DNA of 64,000 nucleotides, from NCBI GenBank assembly GCA_022592435.1, contig JABYQS010000028.1, positions 124,001 through 188,000 of the forward strand, given 5' to 3'. Source of the DNA: Cerioporus squamosus (lineage: Eukaryota; Basidiomycota; Agaricomycetes; Polyporales; Polyporaceae). How positions within the stretch are numbered: the stretch's first letter is position 1; each line of letters opens with the position of its first letter. A model generated the notes under the pieces. The model saw only the letters and a list, made by a program, of their open reading frames with translations, was not told the origin of the DNA and did not search any database. The position numbers and the translations under genes were made by a program. This document shows, piece by piece, positions 1-11,719 of this stretch.

Positions 1-1996
1 TTCGAGGTTGTCGGAGATGAATGATCGACTATGGAGGCCCCCTCCGAGGGTCCCGGCACACGAGGTCCACGGTCGTCGTCCGTTGTCACTCCCAGCAGCT
101 GGGAGTTCGTCCGACGGATATAGCGCTCACGTTGGGGTGGAAGTGGCTGATCTTCACAACGGGGGCGCGAAGGAAGGCGGGTCCTGTTCGCAGTGCACAT
201 CGCACCATCACTTGCGTGGCACCGATGTTCTCGTACTGCATGAGTGGGAGTCCTGCACATTCGACCAGTGGTGAGTGAGCTGCGGAAACGAACCAGGGAG
301 ACCGCAACCGGCGTGGACTCAGCAACTCACGAGAAGACCGTCGAACGTGGCAAGGGCCGTTCTCCAGCCATTGCAGCGACTCGGATGCGTGAGCGACAAC
401 TGAACACTCTGACTGTATGCTCGAACCTTGGAAGCGGCTGGCACGGAAGAACGAACGAGTGGAGCGGAAGAGGGTCTTCGGAGCTCGGCAGACTCTCTCC
501 GTCCGCCCGTTCTTCCGTCAGTCCGTTGAATGCCCAGGCACATCCCCGCCGACGTACCGAGAACTGACAGCAACCCCCGGCATACAGTGTCAGTACCATT
601 ACAACACGGCGACCCAGAGTCTGGACTCTGCAGAGAACAGTCAGCATTAGTCTCAGACTTGGACATACAGACTCGGAACGGCACAGGACGCGTACCGCAG
701 CAGTGGCTCCGTGCTGGTCAGTTGCAGCTCAGTTAGGGTCGATCTCTCGCGCCCCTGGTCGTCCTGCCTCAATCCTGTGCGATAGACTCTTCGAATTCCC
801 TCACATCCACCACGAACTACTCTCCGGGCACGCTGGGGCTCGTCTGGTATATCCCTGGCCAGGCGGACGCGGGACTGGAAGGACGCGGCGGCTCCATGGT
901 TAGAATGGCGAGGAGTGGCAACCGCGCCAGCGAAGGCTTCGGACTCTTCGAATGGGGTCTCGAGACATAGGGGCCGGCGGGTCAGACTGTCAATGAAACA
1001 CGATCGCGCAACTCTCGGAGCGGGAGCGACTAACTCACTGAGATCCATGGCGGTTAGGAGCCAGCTTGCGCGCTGGGTCCGCCCCGGCTCGGCTTCGGCA
1101 GCGGGAGGACGTCCGCGTCCGAGAGGGTCGGTCTATGATAGGTTTTCACTGCAGACTCTCGGTCGTCGGGTGTTTTTATGTGTGTTCTATGCATTTAGTC
1201 GCATCTATGGTTTACTGTGTTACATGGAGTAGTAGCGTACATCCGCAAGAGAGCTGGGGTGGGGGATATGCGAGATATGGGATATGATGGTGATATGGGG
1301 GGATATGCGATTGCGTGAGGGGATATGCGCGAGAGAGACAGAGCAAGAAAATCGAAGAGGTATGATGCGTCATAAGACAAGCGGGGAACAAACAACATCG
1401 AACGCACGCGGCCGAGTCAAGCATGATCTGGAGCAGAAGGCTATGGAGAATGAGCAGCACTGATTTTGCGTAGTCGGGCAAACACGGGAAGGCATGTGCG
1501 CGAGATAAGCAGGAAAGCAGAAATGAAGAAAATGCGAGACGTGCAGGGGAGATCGAGACGTGAATGAGGGTAGGTATGAACGATGCGAGGTGGAGAGAGA
1601 GGGAGCGGGGGATGAACGTTGTGACAACGTGTGAGGAGCGTGCAGTGGAAGGGCAATCAGAAGACGCTAGGGAACGGTGGATGATGCGCTATGTGCAAGT
1701 CCGTATGCGATGAGAATGAGGTAGGCGTCATCTTTTGGAGGTCCGTGCCGGCGAGCGAAGTGTGTGAGTGTGTGATGAATGGAGGGAGTGGACCTCGACG
1801 CGTTTGCCGCTGGAAGCGGCGCCGGCGGGGGGGATTGGATTGTACTTTGCCAATCCCAGTGGCGAGAGCAAAGGAAACAGAGCGAGACAAGAGCGGCGAG
1901 TGAGTGTGTGATAAATACTGTACAGAACGCGCGGCAAGCGGGCGTCGTCTAATAAGAGTAGGCGAGACGTGATGCGAGGGCGAGTGCAGGAGGCCG
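1..1996. other. gene-poor flank, no gene recognised
   Basis: I see no reading frame with recognisable protein character on either strand. All frames are short and mutually overlapping. The part from about 1250 to 1990 is strikingly purine-rich on the plus strand and contains the GATATG cluster listed separately. It lies downstream of the 3' end of the minus-strand gene that stops at 1997, so part of it may be that gene's 3' untranslated region. Confidence 0.5.
1265..1327 (+). repeat. clustered GATATG motif, six copies
   Basis: GATATG occurs at 1265, 1274, 1281, 1292, 1302 and 1322, mostly preceded by G runs, within 63 bases. The spacing is irregular, so this is not a clean microsatellite. 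It sits in purine-rich DNA with no gene. I infer no function. Confidence 0.6.
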
Positions 1997-3000
1997 TCAT
2001 GAAGCAACGCGGGCGACCTTGCGGCCGCGAGTTCGGTACGCGGGATGGTCATCCGCTGCCCTGGTCGTCGCGGGTTGTGTGTTTTCCTTCGCCGCCGTGC
2101 GTGCTCCTGGCTCCCTCCGCTTCGTCGGGTACTGCTCCGGCATGTTGAAGAAGGCGGTCGGAGAAGCCGCTCTGCGAATCTTGCGGGCTGCCGTGGACTC
2201 GATGTCGGATTCCTCGACGATACGGACCGTGTCCTTGCGGGTCACGGTGCTTGACCGAGGAACCTCCTTTTGAGAAGACGAAGACGCAGTCCAAAGTCGG
2301 AGGTGCGCCTTAAGGCCACCGAGAAAGTTGTTGTTGGTTGTGCGAGGGACGGGTGCCTCGCGGAGCGAGCCGACTTCCGAGCGGGTCGCGGGAGTGACGA
2401 CAGAAAAGGAAGACGCGCCGGTTGTGAGCGAGACCATGCTCGTAGAAGGGATGGATGATGAGTCCCTGGAGAGCGAGGGGAGGGACTGCTGGGGAGTGAG
2501 GATGGGGCGCGATGGCTCGGGAGGCGCAGGTTGTGCGCGGGACATGTAGAGGGAAGGCTTCACGTCGGGGGGTTGGAGGAGGAGCTTCGGCTTGAGGGTG
2601 CCGGAGGGAGTCTCCTCGAGTTCGGGAGACGCACCTCGGGGGATGGATGAAGCCCATGCGCGGATGCCGGCATCTCCACGGCCGATCCAGGTGTTGCGAG
2701 AAGGGGACGCCGGATGCGCGAGGTGCGCGTCCTGCGGGCATTGGTCGAGGAAGGAGTCTTCGTCGTCGTCATCAAAGACAGACTCGGGCTCTGCGGCCAC
2801 GAAGGACGAGAGGGGAGTGTACGATTTGTGTGCGGAGGTGGACGGTCTGTCGGAGTTGAGACAGCTCTGGGAGCAGTACGGAGTGCAGACGTCCTGCGGG
2901 TCAAGTTTACGGGATGATCGGGGGAGAGAGCGGGGAAAGCGCGTACCAGCTCGATGCGGCAGCCACAGGCCAAGCACCAGTTCAAGTCGACGGCGTCCAT
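1997..3000 (-). CDS. small zinc-ribbon protein with disordered tail (ECL1-like)
   Basis: This is a two-exon gene of about 316 residues. Exon 1 (3000-2947) encodes 18 residues starting MDAVDLNWCLACGCRIEL. A 53-base intron (2946-2894, GTACGC donor, CGCAG acceptor) follows, and exon 2 runs to the stop at 1997. Splicing joins CLACGC directly to DVCTPYCSQSC, giving a compact N-terminal four-cysteine pattern (CxxC then YCSxxC). This resembles the short zinc-binding motif of the fungal ECL1 life-span family and similar basidiomycete proteins. That resemblance is the only functional hint and I would not go further. The remaining roughly 280 residues are low-complexity: an acidic patch (FDDDDED), many Ser/Pro/Thr stretches and a basic C-terminus, suggesting an intrinsically disordered, possibly nuclear protein. 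The start is supported because it places the first cysteine pair eight residues in and needs a canonical intron. Confidence 0.75.
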
Positions 3001-6000
3001 GGCTGGCTAGGAGATGGCGTGGACGGAGGGGAGAGCGTCGTTGGCGGGAGGAGCTGAGGGGAGAGTCGGCAGAGGAAGGGGCGCAGTGGGATGATTATAA
3101 GCAGCCTCGACGAGCACACACCTCCCGCTCCCTCGGGCCAGATCCTCGCCCAGATCCCACATTAATTATTTTCGCGTTTCTGGGGCTAGTCCTGTTCTGG
3201 GTCGGGTGCAGACCCTGGTCACAGACGGTCACAGCGAGTCACAGATGCGCGCCGCATTTGGACGGTGTTGGTCCCTGACGTGCACTGACAGCTGATCCTC
3301 GCCTCTCTCACTCCGCCGCGCTATCCCCTCCTCGCCCTCCCGCACATCTCTCCTCCTGCGCACGAACGCAGTGCGCAGAGCATGCCACACGTGAATGAGA
3401 TGCGCGTGTTCGTGGAGAGCGTACTATCTGCATGCGGAGGCCACACCCTGCGTCTGCCGAATCTGAGTCTTCTGAGTCGTTAACTTCGTAGGTACTAGTA
3501 GCGAACATCGCTCTCCCCACCAAGCATACGCGTCGACTGATTGCCCTTCGCCAACCCTGCCGCCTCTCGTCTCCCCCGCCGACGTCGCACAGCACCTCCT
3601 TGTGCGCCGAATTCGTGCAACAATTGAGTCATCGTCCTCCTCGATACGGCGTACAATGAGGTCCCCAATTGATCACCGATGCGCCCGATACGCGACTGCC
3701 GCCGGACCCCGCCCGCCCTCTTTCCCCTTCGGGCAGGTCGCGCGCGGTTCACACGCTGAGTCAGTGGCCCAGGTTGGCAGTCCCGTCGGCAGCTATATGA
3801 TCTCTCTTCGCGTCGTCCGACGCCCGTGTTGCCACAACGCTGCTAGGATTGATAGCGGGCTCTGTGTGTGCGCTACGGTTCCCGCCATGCCGCGCGGGCC
3901 AGGCCCACCGAGCCCGTCTGGCATCTGTCACCCTGCGCATCCTCGACGGCCCAGCCCAGGCCCAGTCTGATTCCTCGACAGAGTCCTCGCTGAACCTACA
4001 TAGGCATAGCGACCGCCCGCTGCGCTGGGCGAGGGCAGGCAAAGCCTCGTCATGATCAGATTTAGATCAAGAAACAGACAACGATCTCGCTACCCGTTGT
4101 ACTCCGTATATGGTGCAGCGCGTACTCCCCGTTGCGATACGCAGTACAATAATAGTCCGCACTGTGGCCATTGTCAGGTATACGTACGCCATCGTTTCGC
4201 AACGTCGCCTAACGTACCACAGAGCCCTTGCTGTGCACGGTCCCTCCTCGGTCCACTTGGCGTGACGCCTCCCTACTAGCGTCGGCGTGGATGTCGCACG
4301 TCCAGCACGTATCGGACTCGAGCTACGTTCCAGCTATGACAGCAATATCTGTGCATGGCCCTCCCCTGGATCTCCAACGCTAATTCAAAAAAATTTCGCG
4401 GCTCTCCCAGCGGCGCAGCAACGGGTTATCGCGCTCTGTCCTATCGAAGCTGTTGGGGCGAGGGCAGACCCACGCACGAACTGAATGGGTCACTGGCCGC
4501 TCACGCATTGCGCAACAGCCCGTGTGAACACGAAGCCCCCTGCATGCAGATGGCACCCTTGCCCCGGGCACGGGACGCTATCGGCGACGAAGATGGGCGT
4601 GGGGGAGCCTCAAGTGAAGAGAGAAGCCTCGAGAGATCGTTCGCTCGCAGGGCGCGCCAACTCTATGCGTTGGCGCGGTGTGCGATATGCCGGCCCTCCA
4701 GACGAGGACGTCCTCCATGGATCGCGCCGTCGGAACTAACCTGGAGCCCATCTCCCACTCAAGTTCCCCTGATTCCCCCCTGCCGCATTGGGCTTGTCAG
4801 GAAAGCTTAGCTTACGACAGCAGGAGTCTTCCGCCTTCCTGAGTTCTCTGCCTCGCCTACTTCCGTCTGGCCGCTTCGTGCCCCTCTCTGGAAGACTTCG
4901 CCTGCCGTTCTGTGCCCCGCCGCGTTTCGCACGGGACCACTGACTGCCAATACTCCCCCGCACGTCGGGAGAACGAGGAGGTTGACAGTTCCTGCGAGAC
5001 GCATGTGCGTATCCTTCACCCGAGCGGGGACGACAGCTGGGGTGTCGCTGCTGCCACGTAAATATAACCCTCCTCCCAGGGCCCGCCACTTCGAATCATG
5101 GCGGAACCCGCGAGAAGGCACCGTTTTGCGCGATGTATATCCGCCCGACGTGCCGCCTTGAATAGGCGTTGCCCCATCGCCCGGGTCTTGTCGTCGTGGC
5201 CATCAGCCCCGTCGCAGCATATCAATGCGAACCCGAACCTTGAACGCCGAGCTCGGCGTGTTCTCTGCGTTTCGCGTCACAGCGCCGATGGCACGTCGTT
5301 GCGCCTTACACGCACCGCGCGCACAGAAGAACAGAAGAAGCGAGATTGCATATGGGCACTGCGTGACGGCGAGATGGCACTCGACGGAAGCATCTGGAAG
5401 GCCCGGCAGAACGAGAGCCGTGACCGTCCTGCCAGTGTCTGCACGCAAGTGACGCACACGCACACGGTGTCCCGCAGGAACGTGTTTGGCCTCCGACCCC
5501 ACGGTCACGCCCCACTAGCCTTCGGAAGACGTGGACGGGAATGGGGTCCTCTCATACCACGCACCGCATGTGAAGACAAGGTTCGTGTGTGTGCCTCCAT
5601 TGCCCCGGGGCGTAGCGTCCCAAAAATCATATCCGGATGGGCGCACTGACTGACGTACCGTGCTAGCAATACATCGCGGTGGGGCCGACGCCGCGTATCC
5701 GCTGCTTCCTCAGCGAACAGAGAGTGGAACGAGTAATTTGAAGCGGGCAGATGTTTGGGCCGGTGTGTCCCTGCTGATCTGCTTCGCCCGCCTTGAGTGG
5801 CCAATTGAGCACGCCCCGCCTGCTGTAAGGACAGGAAGCTGAGGAGCGGAAAAAGTGAGGGCGTCCCCTTCCTGCGAAGTGGATGAGGACTCATTAGGAC
5901 GACTGACCAATCGCCAAGACCGGACTACAAACTCACCTGTCTGTGCCCTATGAGCGAAAAGGCCAGTGTGACGGTGCCGATAGCGGAAGCGAACATTGTG

Positions 6001-9000
6001 TTTCGAGGGTGCTGACGGCACGACCTCGACGTTCCGGGACGTTCGTGGCTACCGTCACGCACGCACGATTCCGGGCGACTCGCCGTGCGCATTCGTCCTG
6101 CCCGTGTTCGGTCTGCAGCCGCCCGAGAAGTGCGAATCTGTATCCGGAGGGCCCCTCGAGATAGAGATGGGCACCCTGGATCTGAGGCTGCGCACGAACA
6201 GAAAGTGTAGCGGGAGCGTGGGCGCCGATGGTGATGCCGTGAATGTGCTTGCCAGTGCGCGGTCCACCGTTCGAGCAAGGCCGTGATCTTGGTGAGTGCG
6301 GCGTGTGGCCGCGCGAATTGAGCGGGACAGCGACGGGACGAGCACTGGGACTGCCACAGAATAGAGTGTTAGGTTTGCACCACGGCCTGGGTTCCACTGC
6401 GCTGCCGGCACTTGCACTGGTACAACCATATCACGGGCGGCCAGATGCACCGAAGGTGGAGGGTTGTGCCAATAGGAACCGAGGGAAGGCGGAAGAGCGG
6501 GCGGGAGCGGTCGCATATGGCCCTTTGCCACCGATCCAGGGTGGGACGTCGATGGCAGTCGCCGTGGAGGACGAATCGAGCTGAGTTCGTGGCTTCTGGA
6601 GAGGGTTCGAGCTTCGCGACGATTGCGCGCCTGTCTCAAATGGGCGGGTGTGAGGAATATAGGAGGGGCGCGCCATAGTGACTTGTCCCAAGATGCTGAT
6701 GGGCTGAATGCGGCGTGGAACATGGATCAGACGTTATTACGGCGTGCAGGAGAACCCTCCACGCGGGGGTCTGTCGTGGCCGAGCTGCAGTCCACACGGA
6801 GTCAGATGGTGGACGTTCCGTGTTCGCATCGGTGGCCTCACGTAGGTGCCGCTGGCCGAAGTTGACAGCCAGGATAGGCATTGTCCTTGGATGATAGGCG
6901 TATTTGATTGTTCGCACTGCGCCGCGCCTGGGTGGTTCATAACACACGTCTGACGTGCATGAGTGTTCCATGTACACACGCGCTTGGTGTCGCATGTCAC
7001 CGCCACCGCGTACAGCAGGGCCGTCGCGCACTACACGCACGTCGAGGGCCTACGCGGAGACAAATGCAGACTGAGTCAGGCAGCACTGACATGCTTATAC
7101 GGGATCGTACTACGCACCGCACACGAACACCGCCGTATCAGAAGAAGCAACGGCGGAGGTGTATGTGAACCCGATTTGAGAAAATTTCTGGACGCCGGCA
7201 GATCGTGATGACCGCAGGGCGGCGCTCGTCAGAAGAGCTCGCGCGCTCATATGGTGCATTGCTGGTGGATGGAAGCATGGAAGCGTGAAGTACGAAGATG
7301 GATACCGCCTGCCTGGGATCTCACAGAACCGGTCTGCCAGATGCGGTTTGTTGGAAGGATCTCGAGAGGCCAGCGTCCATGGCTGACGTTCCCGAGTAAG
7401 TAGACCGAGTCGTGTGGTTGTGGTCTCTTGATGTCGGTAAGCTGTGTGTACCAACGGGCACTCATGGATCTCTAGGATGCAGCTTGGCGAGAGGAAGATT
7501 CCTCCAAGCTCAGGTGGAGGCTGACGAAGGCTTCGTAGACGCGTAACGACTACGCGGTCGCTGGGTAACTGGGAAGTAGGTTCGCGGAGACATCAGCTCC
7601 GAATTCTCGTTGCACATGCCTAGGTGCATCTAGCCCAGCATGCAATGCAGGGCCACATACCATATGACGGGATATTGAGTGGACTGCGGCAATGACCCGC
7701 TATGAAAAGATGTCTAGTCGTCGACATTATTGAACACCCGGATATTAGGGGTGGCGCACGCCGGATCGAAGAGAGTCGTACTGACCGTGAAGGCTCTTCG
7801 GCTGTTCGATCAGCATGGAAGCTGGATGTGTGCGATGGCCGTCGGGCGGCGCGTTTGTGACCCGCGGAGGAGCGGAGACGAATGGGTGCGTGCATGAGGG
7901 CGCGCGAAAGTGCATGTGCCTAATATGCTTGAACAAATGACATGTGAGCAGAGTACGAACTCTCAAACATACAGCACTGACAGAGACAGATTGTCGAACA
8001 GACGATGGGATACTCGACGTCACTTGTCTGATGTCAGAGTAGCGGGGGACCGGAGACTTTGAGGACTCCGGAGGGAACGATCAAGACAGAGGGCTCGGCT
8101 AGGGATGCATCTGCATGATGTGCATCACCGCTCTTCCGCAGGTATGTGTGCCTCCGGATGCGTGAGACAGTTCGACGTGGCATCCGACGACGCGTCTGCT
8201 GGAGTCAAGAGAGAACAGTGCGGAGGAGAGGTTAACATAACCTTTCGGGACGAACAATGGGAGATCGCGGACCCGATAAGTCTTGTCCGACTATGGGCTG
8301 GTGTTGTACGCGTCATAACGCAGGGTCGCGGATACTAGACTTGCCAAGTATGTCGAACAACAGGCCCGGCGTGGAGGGACTCGAGATGCTAGAAGGTAGC
8401 CGGGATAAGTACATGGAAATTGCAGAGGATAAGTGCAACGCCCACGGCCGAGGGTGTCACGGCGCCTGGATTGGGCAGCGACGCCACCATGGTTCAACAT
8501 ACCATATCGGGAGAGGGCCCTTGTGCCGCCGGCGCGAGGCTCTGAGTACGCACACCTTCGCGGGAAGGCTTGTCGCCAGCGGAGGCCCGCCCGCTGCAGC
8601 CAGCCCCAGGCGACGTCCATCAGCCCCCTCTTCGCTCTGCGCCCTCGAGCCGGCAGAAGAGGCCAGCCAGCATGCGGGCGCGGACATGCCTTCGCAGGCA
8701 TCCCCAGTTCAGTCCCACCACCATCCACGTAAATCCGCCGATGCGCCTGGCAGGCAGTGGCAGCGAAAACCTCCCACAGAGCCCAGAGAACCCATCTTGA
8801 CGTGTTCACCCTCATGATTCGCGAGCGGAGTCTGCAGCCCGACCTCCTTCTGCAACTCAGCGCAATAGACTCCCTCCTGGCGGAGGCTGCACTCGGTCGC
8901 CCGCGACTTCGCGGCGACACACCAGCCGCGCGGTCCACATGCGCAGCCGATGCCACCTTGGTCGTATATGGCGAGCAGCAGATATGACGAAGCCCAATAT

Positions 9001-9890
9001 CACCAGAAGGCACCGCTGTGGTCCAGCGTGGCCTGACTCTCGAACCCGCTGCGCCCGTGCTTCGCTCCGCAGATAGGCCCTTCTCTGAAGAACAACGTTC
9101 GCCGTAACTTTGCGACCCACATTCACAGTTCCTGGCGGCCGCTGAGAACCCAACGAGGATATCAATGTGAGCCATCCATGGACTCCTTCTCCCGCTCCCA
9201 TGTCACGTACGTTCTGGCCGCTCACAACAATGTTCTCGGCGGCCCGTCAGATTCTGCGGGCATACGACGACGTCGCAGCCTCGCAGGACGCACCGCGACA
9301 CCGTCGTGGCACGACCGTTGGCGGCGGCGTGCGGCCATGAACATCATCTATCAGCGACCTGCGCGACGGGAAGCACGGGAAGCACCGGTGGCGACAGAGA
9401 AGCTGCACATTCGTAGAGCCTGCAGCGTATATGAGGGCTCCTGGGCCCCAGGGTGCTGTTGCACCATATAGGACGACGTTCTCCCCCACTCTAGGCCCCG
9501 GGAGCCCTCTTCCACTGCGGGATCAGCCCTGTCCTCTCATAGTCAGTCTTCCTGCTGTTTCATTCAGGGGGAGGCGGGATCCTGTATCCCGTTACTTGCT
9601 TCACTTCGTCCCAGGATCATATAGAGGGGGTGATAGTGGCTCCCACCTACACAAGCTTACCGGCCGTCTTTCATCATACTTGACGCACGACCACACATCA
9701 TATTATCCTGCCCAAGGCTATTTTGATCCTATCATGGAACCGCGTGCCTCCCCCCAACATCAAGCGGTACACAGTGAGCATTGTGAACGTGGGCCATAAC
9801 GACCGTCGCGGTTATCCAAGGAAACAATAGCGTTACAGCGCGCGGGGTCAGCAAAGGGCGTTCCTAGGTCCACATTCTCATCACTTGTCC
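3001..9890. other. 6.9-kb gene-poor stretch
   Basis: No frame here shows a protein family, a conserved motif or an intron-consistent chain of exons that I can recognise. The longest frames, 8291-9175 and 6055-6723 on the minus strand, are arginine/serine/proline-rich with no domain, as expected from random frames in GC-rich DNA. I found no tRNA B-box with a matching A-box, no terminal repeats and no poly(A) tails. It may be a degraded mobile element, a non-coding transcript region or a fast-evolving gene. An alignment to related species would be needed to tell. Confidence 0.4.
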
Positions 9891-11090
9891 TTCTTGCTCT
9901 CCGCCGTCGCCGCTGCCTTCTTTTCTGGCGCCGCTGCTGATTTCTCTGCAGCCGCCGCTTCCGCGAGGATGTTCGCCTCCAATCGGCGCGACCATTGTTC
10001 GCCCGCCTGTCAAGGACAGCGTGGAAGCGAGCGACAATTGAGTCATCGAGGTCAATTCAGTCCAGGACGCGGGAGAGGGGAGATGCAGGTAAGCGGCGGG
10101 AATCAGTGACTGTGACTTGGACGAGGCGGTACGCGGGAGGGGTGGTACGTACCTGGAGCGCGAGGATGCCACCCAGAAGGAGGATGATGATGGTGTTCCC
10201 TGCGGAAAGGATGCGCAGTGCCTCAACTCGGTCTTGCTCTGTGTCGACGTCCGTGACTGGGTCTGCCACCGTGCGGCACGCCGGGATGCCGACGGTCAGG
10301 TATACTGCGAGGGAGAAGACGTACGCCGCTGTTGTGAGATGTGTGATCCATGTCAGTAACCGGGATAGCGGTACAAACGAGAAGAAAAGAGGGGCGTGGG
10401 GGTAGCATAATACACCTTCGTCGACGCGGGCGATATGGTCGTACCAGCGGTACGGGAGAGGGACACAGAATGGGTGGGTTGAGGGGTCGCGAGGGGAAGC
10501 TCGTAGCACTTCAAGACAAACATGGGAGAGACGCACCGAGGGAAGAGCCGTCGAAGAATATCGCGCTGTCATCCCAGTGGTGCAGCTTGCCCAAGAGGCC
10601 GACCAATCCCAGCAATACAACTCCGTGTAGGAGAGCCTGCGCGTCCAGATGAAGCGGGTCGGGCGCATGAGGGGCGGCGAGATTCGCGGTTCAGCGAACA
10701 GCGACAGGGGTGAGGGTGAAGTGAACACGACAAGTAATGCACATTGACGTTAGTACATCCACTCGCGAAGAATGCTGAGAACGTAGAGAGACTCGCCTTG
10801 ATAGCGGGCGGGGAGTTGTAGAACGTGGTGTAGAACTCGTACCCGTCCCGGATGACGCTGTCCGTCAGCGGGGTGAACAGGATTCGGTAGTCCACATTCA
10901 AGCAGATCAGCAGGACCCCTATGATGTTGCGAGGCAGACCGGAGACGAGTATGTATGTGAACGACCGGGTAGTGCAGGCACAGACGTGTGAGCGGTTCGC
11001 GTGAGCACTCGGTTCACTGAATCTGACGGGAGACAGCTCACCGAGGAAGAAGGACACGGACACGAGAACAGCAGCCTGTCGGTAGCCCAT
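9891..11090 (-). CDS. SHR3: SHR3-type ER membrane chaperone for amino-acid permeases
   Basis: Shr3 is an ER-resident membrane protein that keeps newly made amino-acid permeases from aggregating and promotes their packaging into COPII vesicles. The start is MGYRQAAVLVSVSFFLG (ATG at 11090), followed by an intron beginning at 11041. The next exon reads VLLICLNVDYRILFTPLT and then the family signature for the first ER loop, FYTTFYNSPPAIKA. Later exons give LVGLLGKLHHWDDSA, a WYDHIARV segment, and two hydrophobic helices, the last being ILSAGNTIIILLLGGILAL. The cytosolic tail AGEQWSRRLEANILAEAAA ends in a Lys-rich SKKDK, which resembles the ER-retention type of Shr3 end. At least five short introns are needed. 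The order DYxxLFTPLT, NSPPAIK, then a final helix and basic tail matches yeast Shr3 well. The neighbour BEM3 lies upstream on the same strand; I see no functional link. Confidence 0.88.
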
Positions 11091-11719
11091 GATTGCGTAG
11101 CCTGGCGGGACGTCGTAGCGGGAGGAAGAGAGCTTGCAGACTGGGGCGCGCTGGCGCGCCAAGACGCGTTCCGAGCAGACATGATGGGCGCCTGACCTCG
11201 ACGCGTCGGGACTCGAGGGCGCGATAAGACACCCGACGCATCACTCCCAGGGACCAGGGCCGCCACCAGACACTAGTTGTAGCGGTTATCTTCGTGGCGC
11301 GGAACAAGCTCCTGACTCCATTGGCCCAGAGGGTGAGTGACTGTGAGTGAACGTTTAGGACCACAGGTAACGGGATGCAAGTCGGAAGGCTCAGGCTCAA
11401 GCGGTCGGATAATTTACAAGAGAATGGGATATACAACGCGCAAAGGGTATCAAAGACATGCAGCTGTATACTAGAGGATCCGTATATGTAGAAAGCACCG
11501 TCAAACATGACAAACCAGACAAGATTATACGCCTGCTAGCAGCACCTATTAGTCCGTGCCATACGTGCCGTACGCCATACGCAGTATCATGTACACTATC
11601 TGCACATACACACCGGATATGGGCGATCGTCATCGCGCCTCGGCGTCGTTCCCTGTCGTCTCATGTACAGATATCAGAGGTCATGACGATGTCGACGCCG
11701 ACTCTGGGGCTCCACGGGA
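11091..11719. other. intergenic region between BEM3 3' end and SHR3 5' end
   Basis: About 630 bases between two minus-strand genes. It must hold the BEM3 3' untranslated region and the SHR3 promoter. I see no further reading frame or obvious TATA element. Confidence 0.5.

Noticed and set aside
6055..6723. 222-residue open frame on the minus strand
   Set aside because: No recognisable motif; composition matches random translation of this region.
8291..9175. 294-residue open frame on the minus strand
   Set aside because: Arg/Ser/Pro-rich with no domain, no compatible exons next to it, and similar open frames on the other strand. Typical of chance frames in GC-rich DNA.
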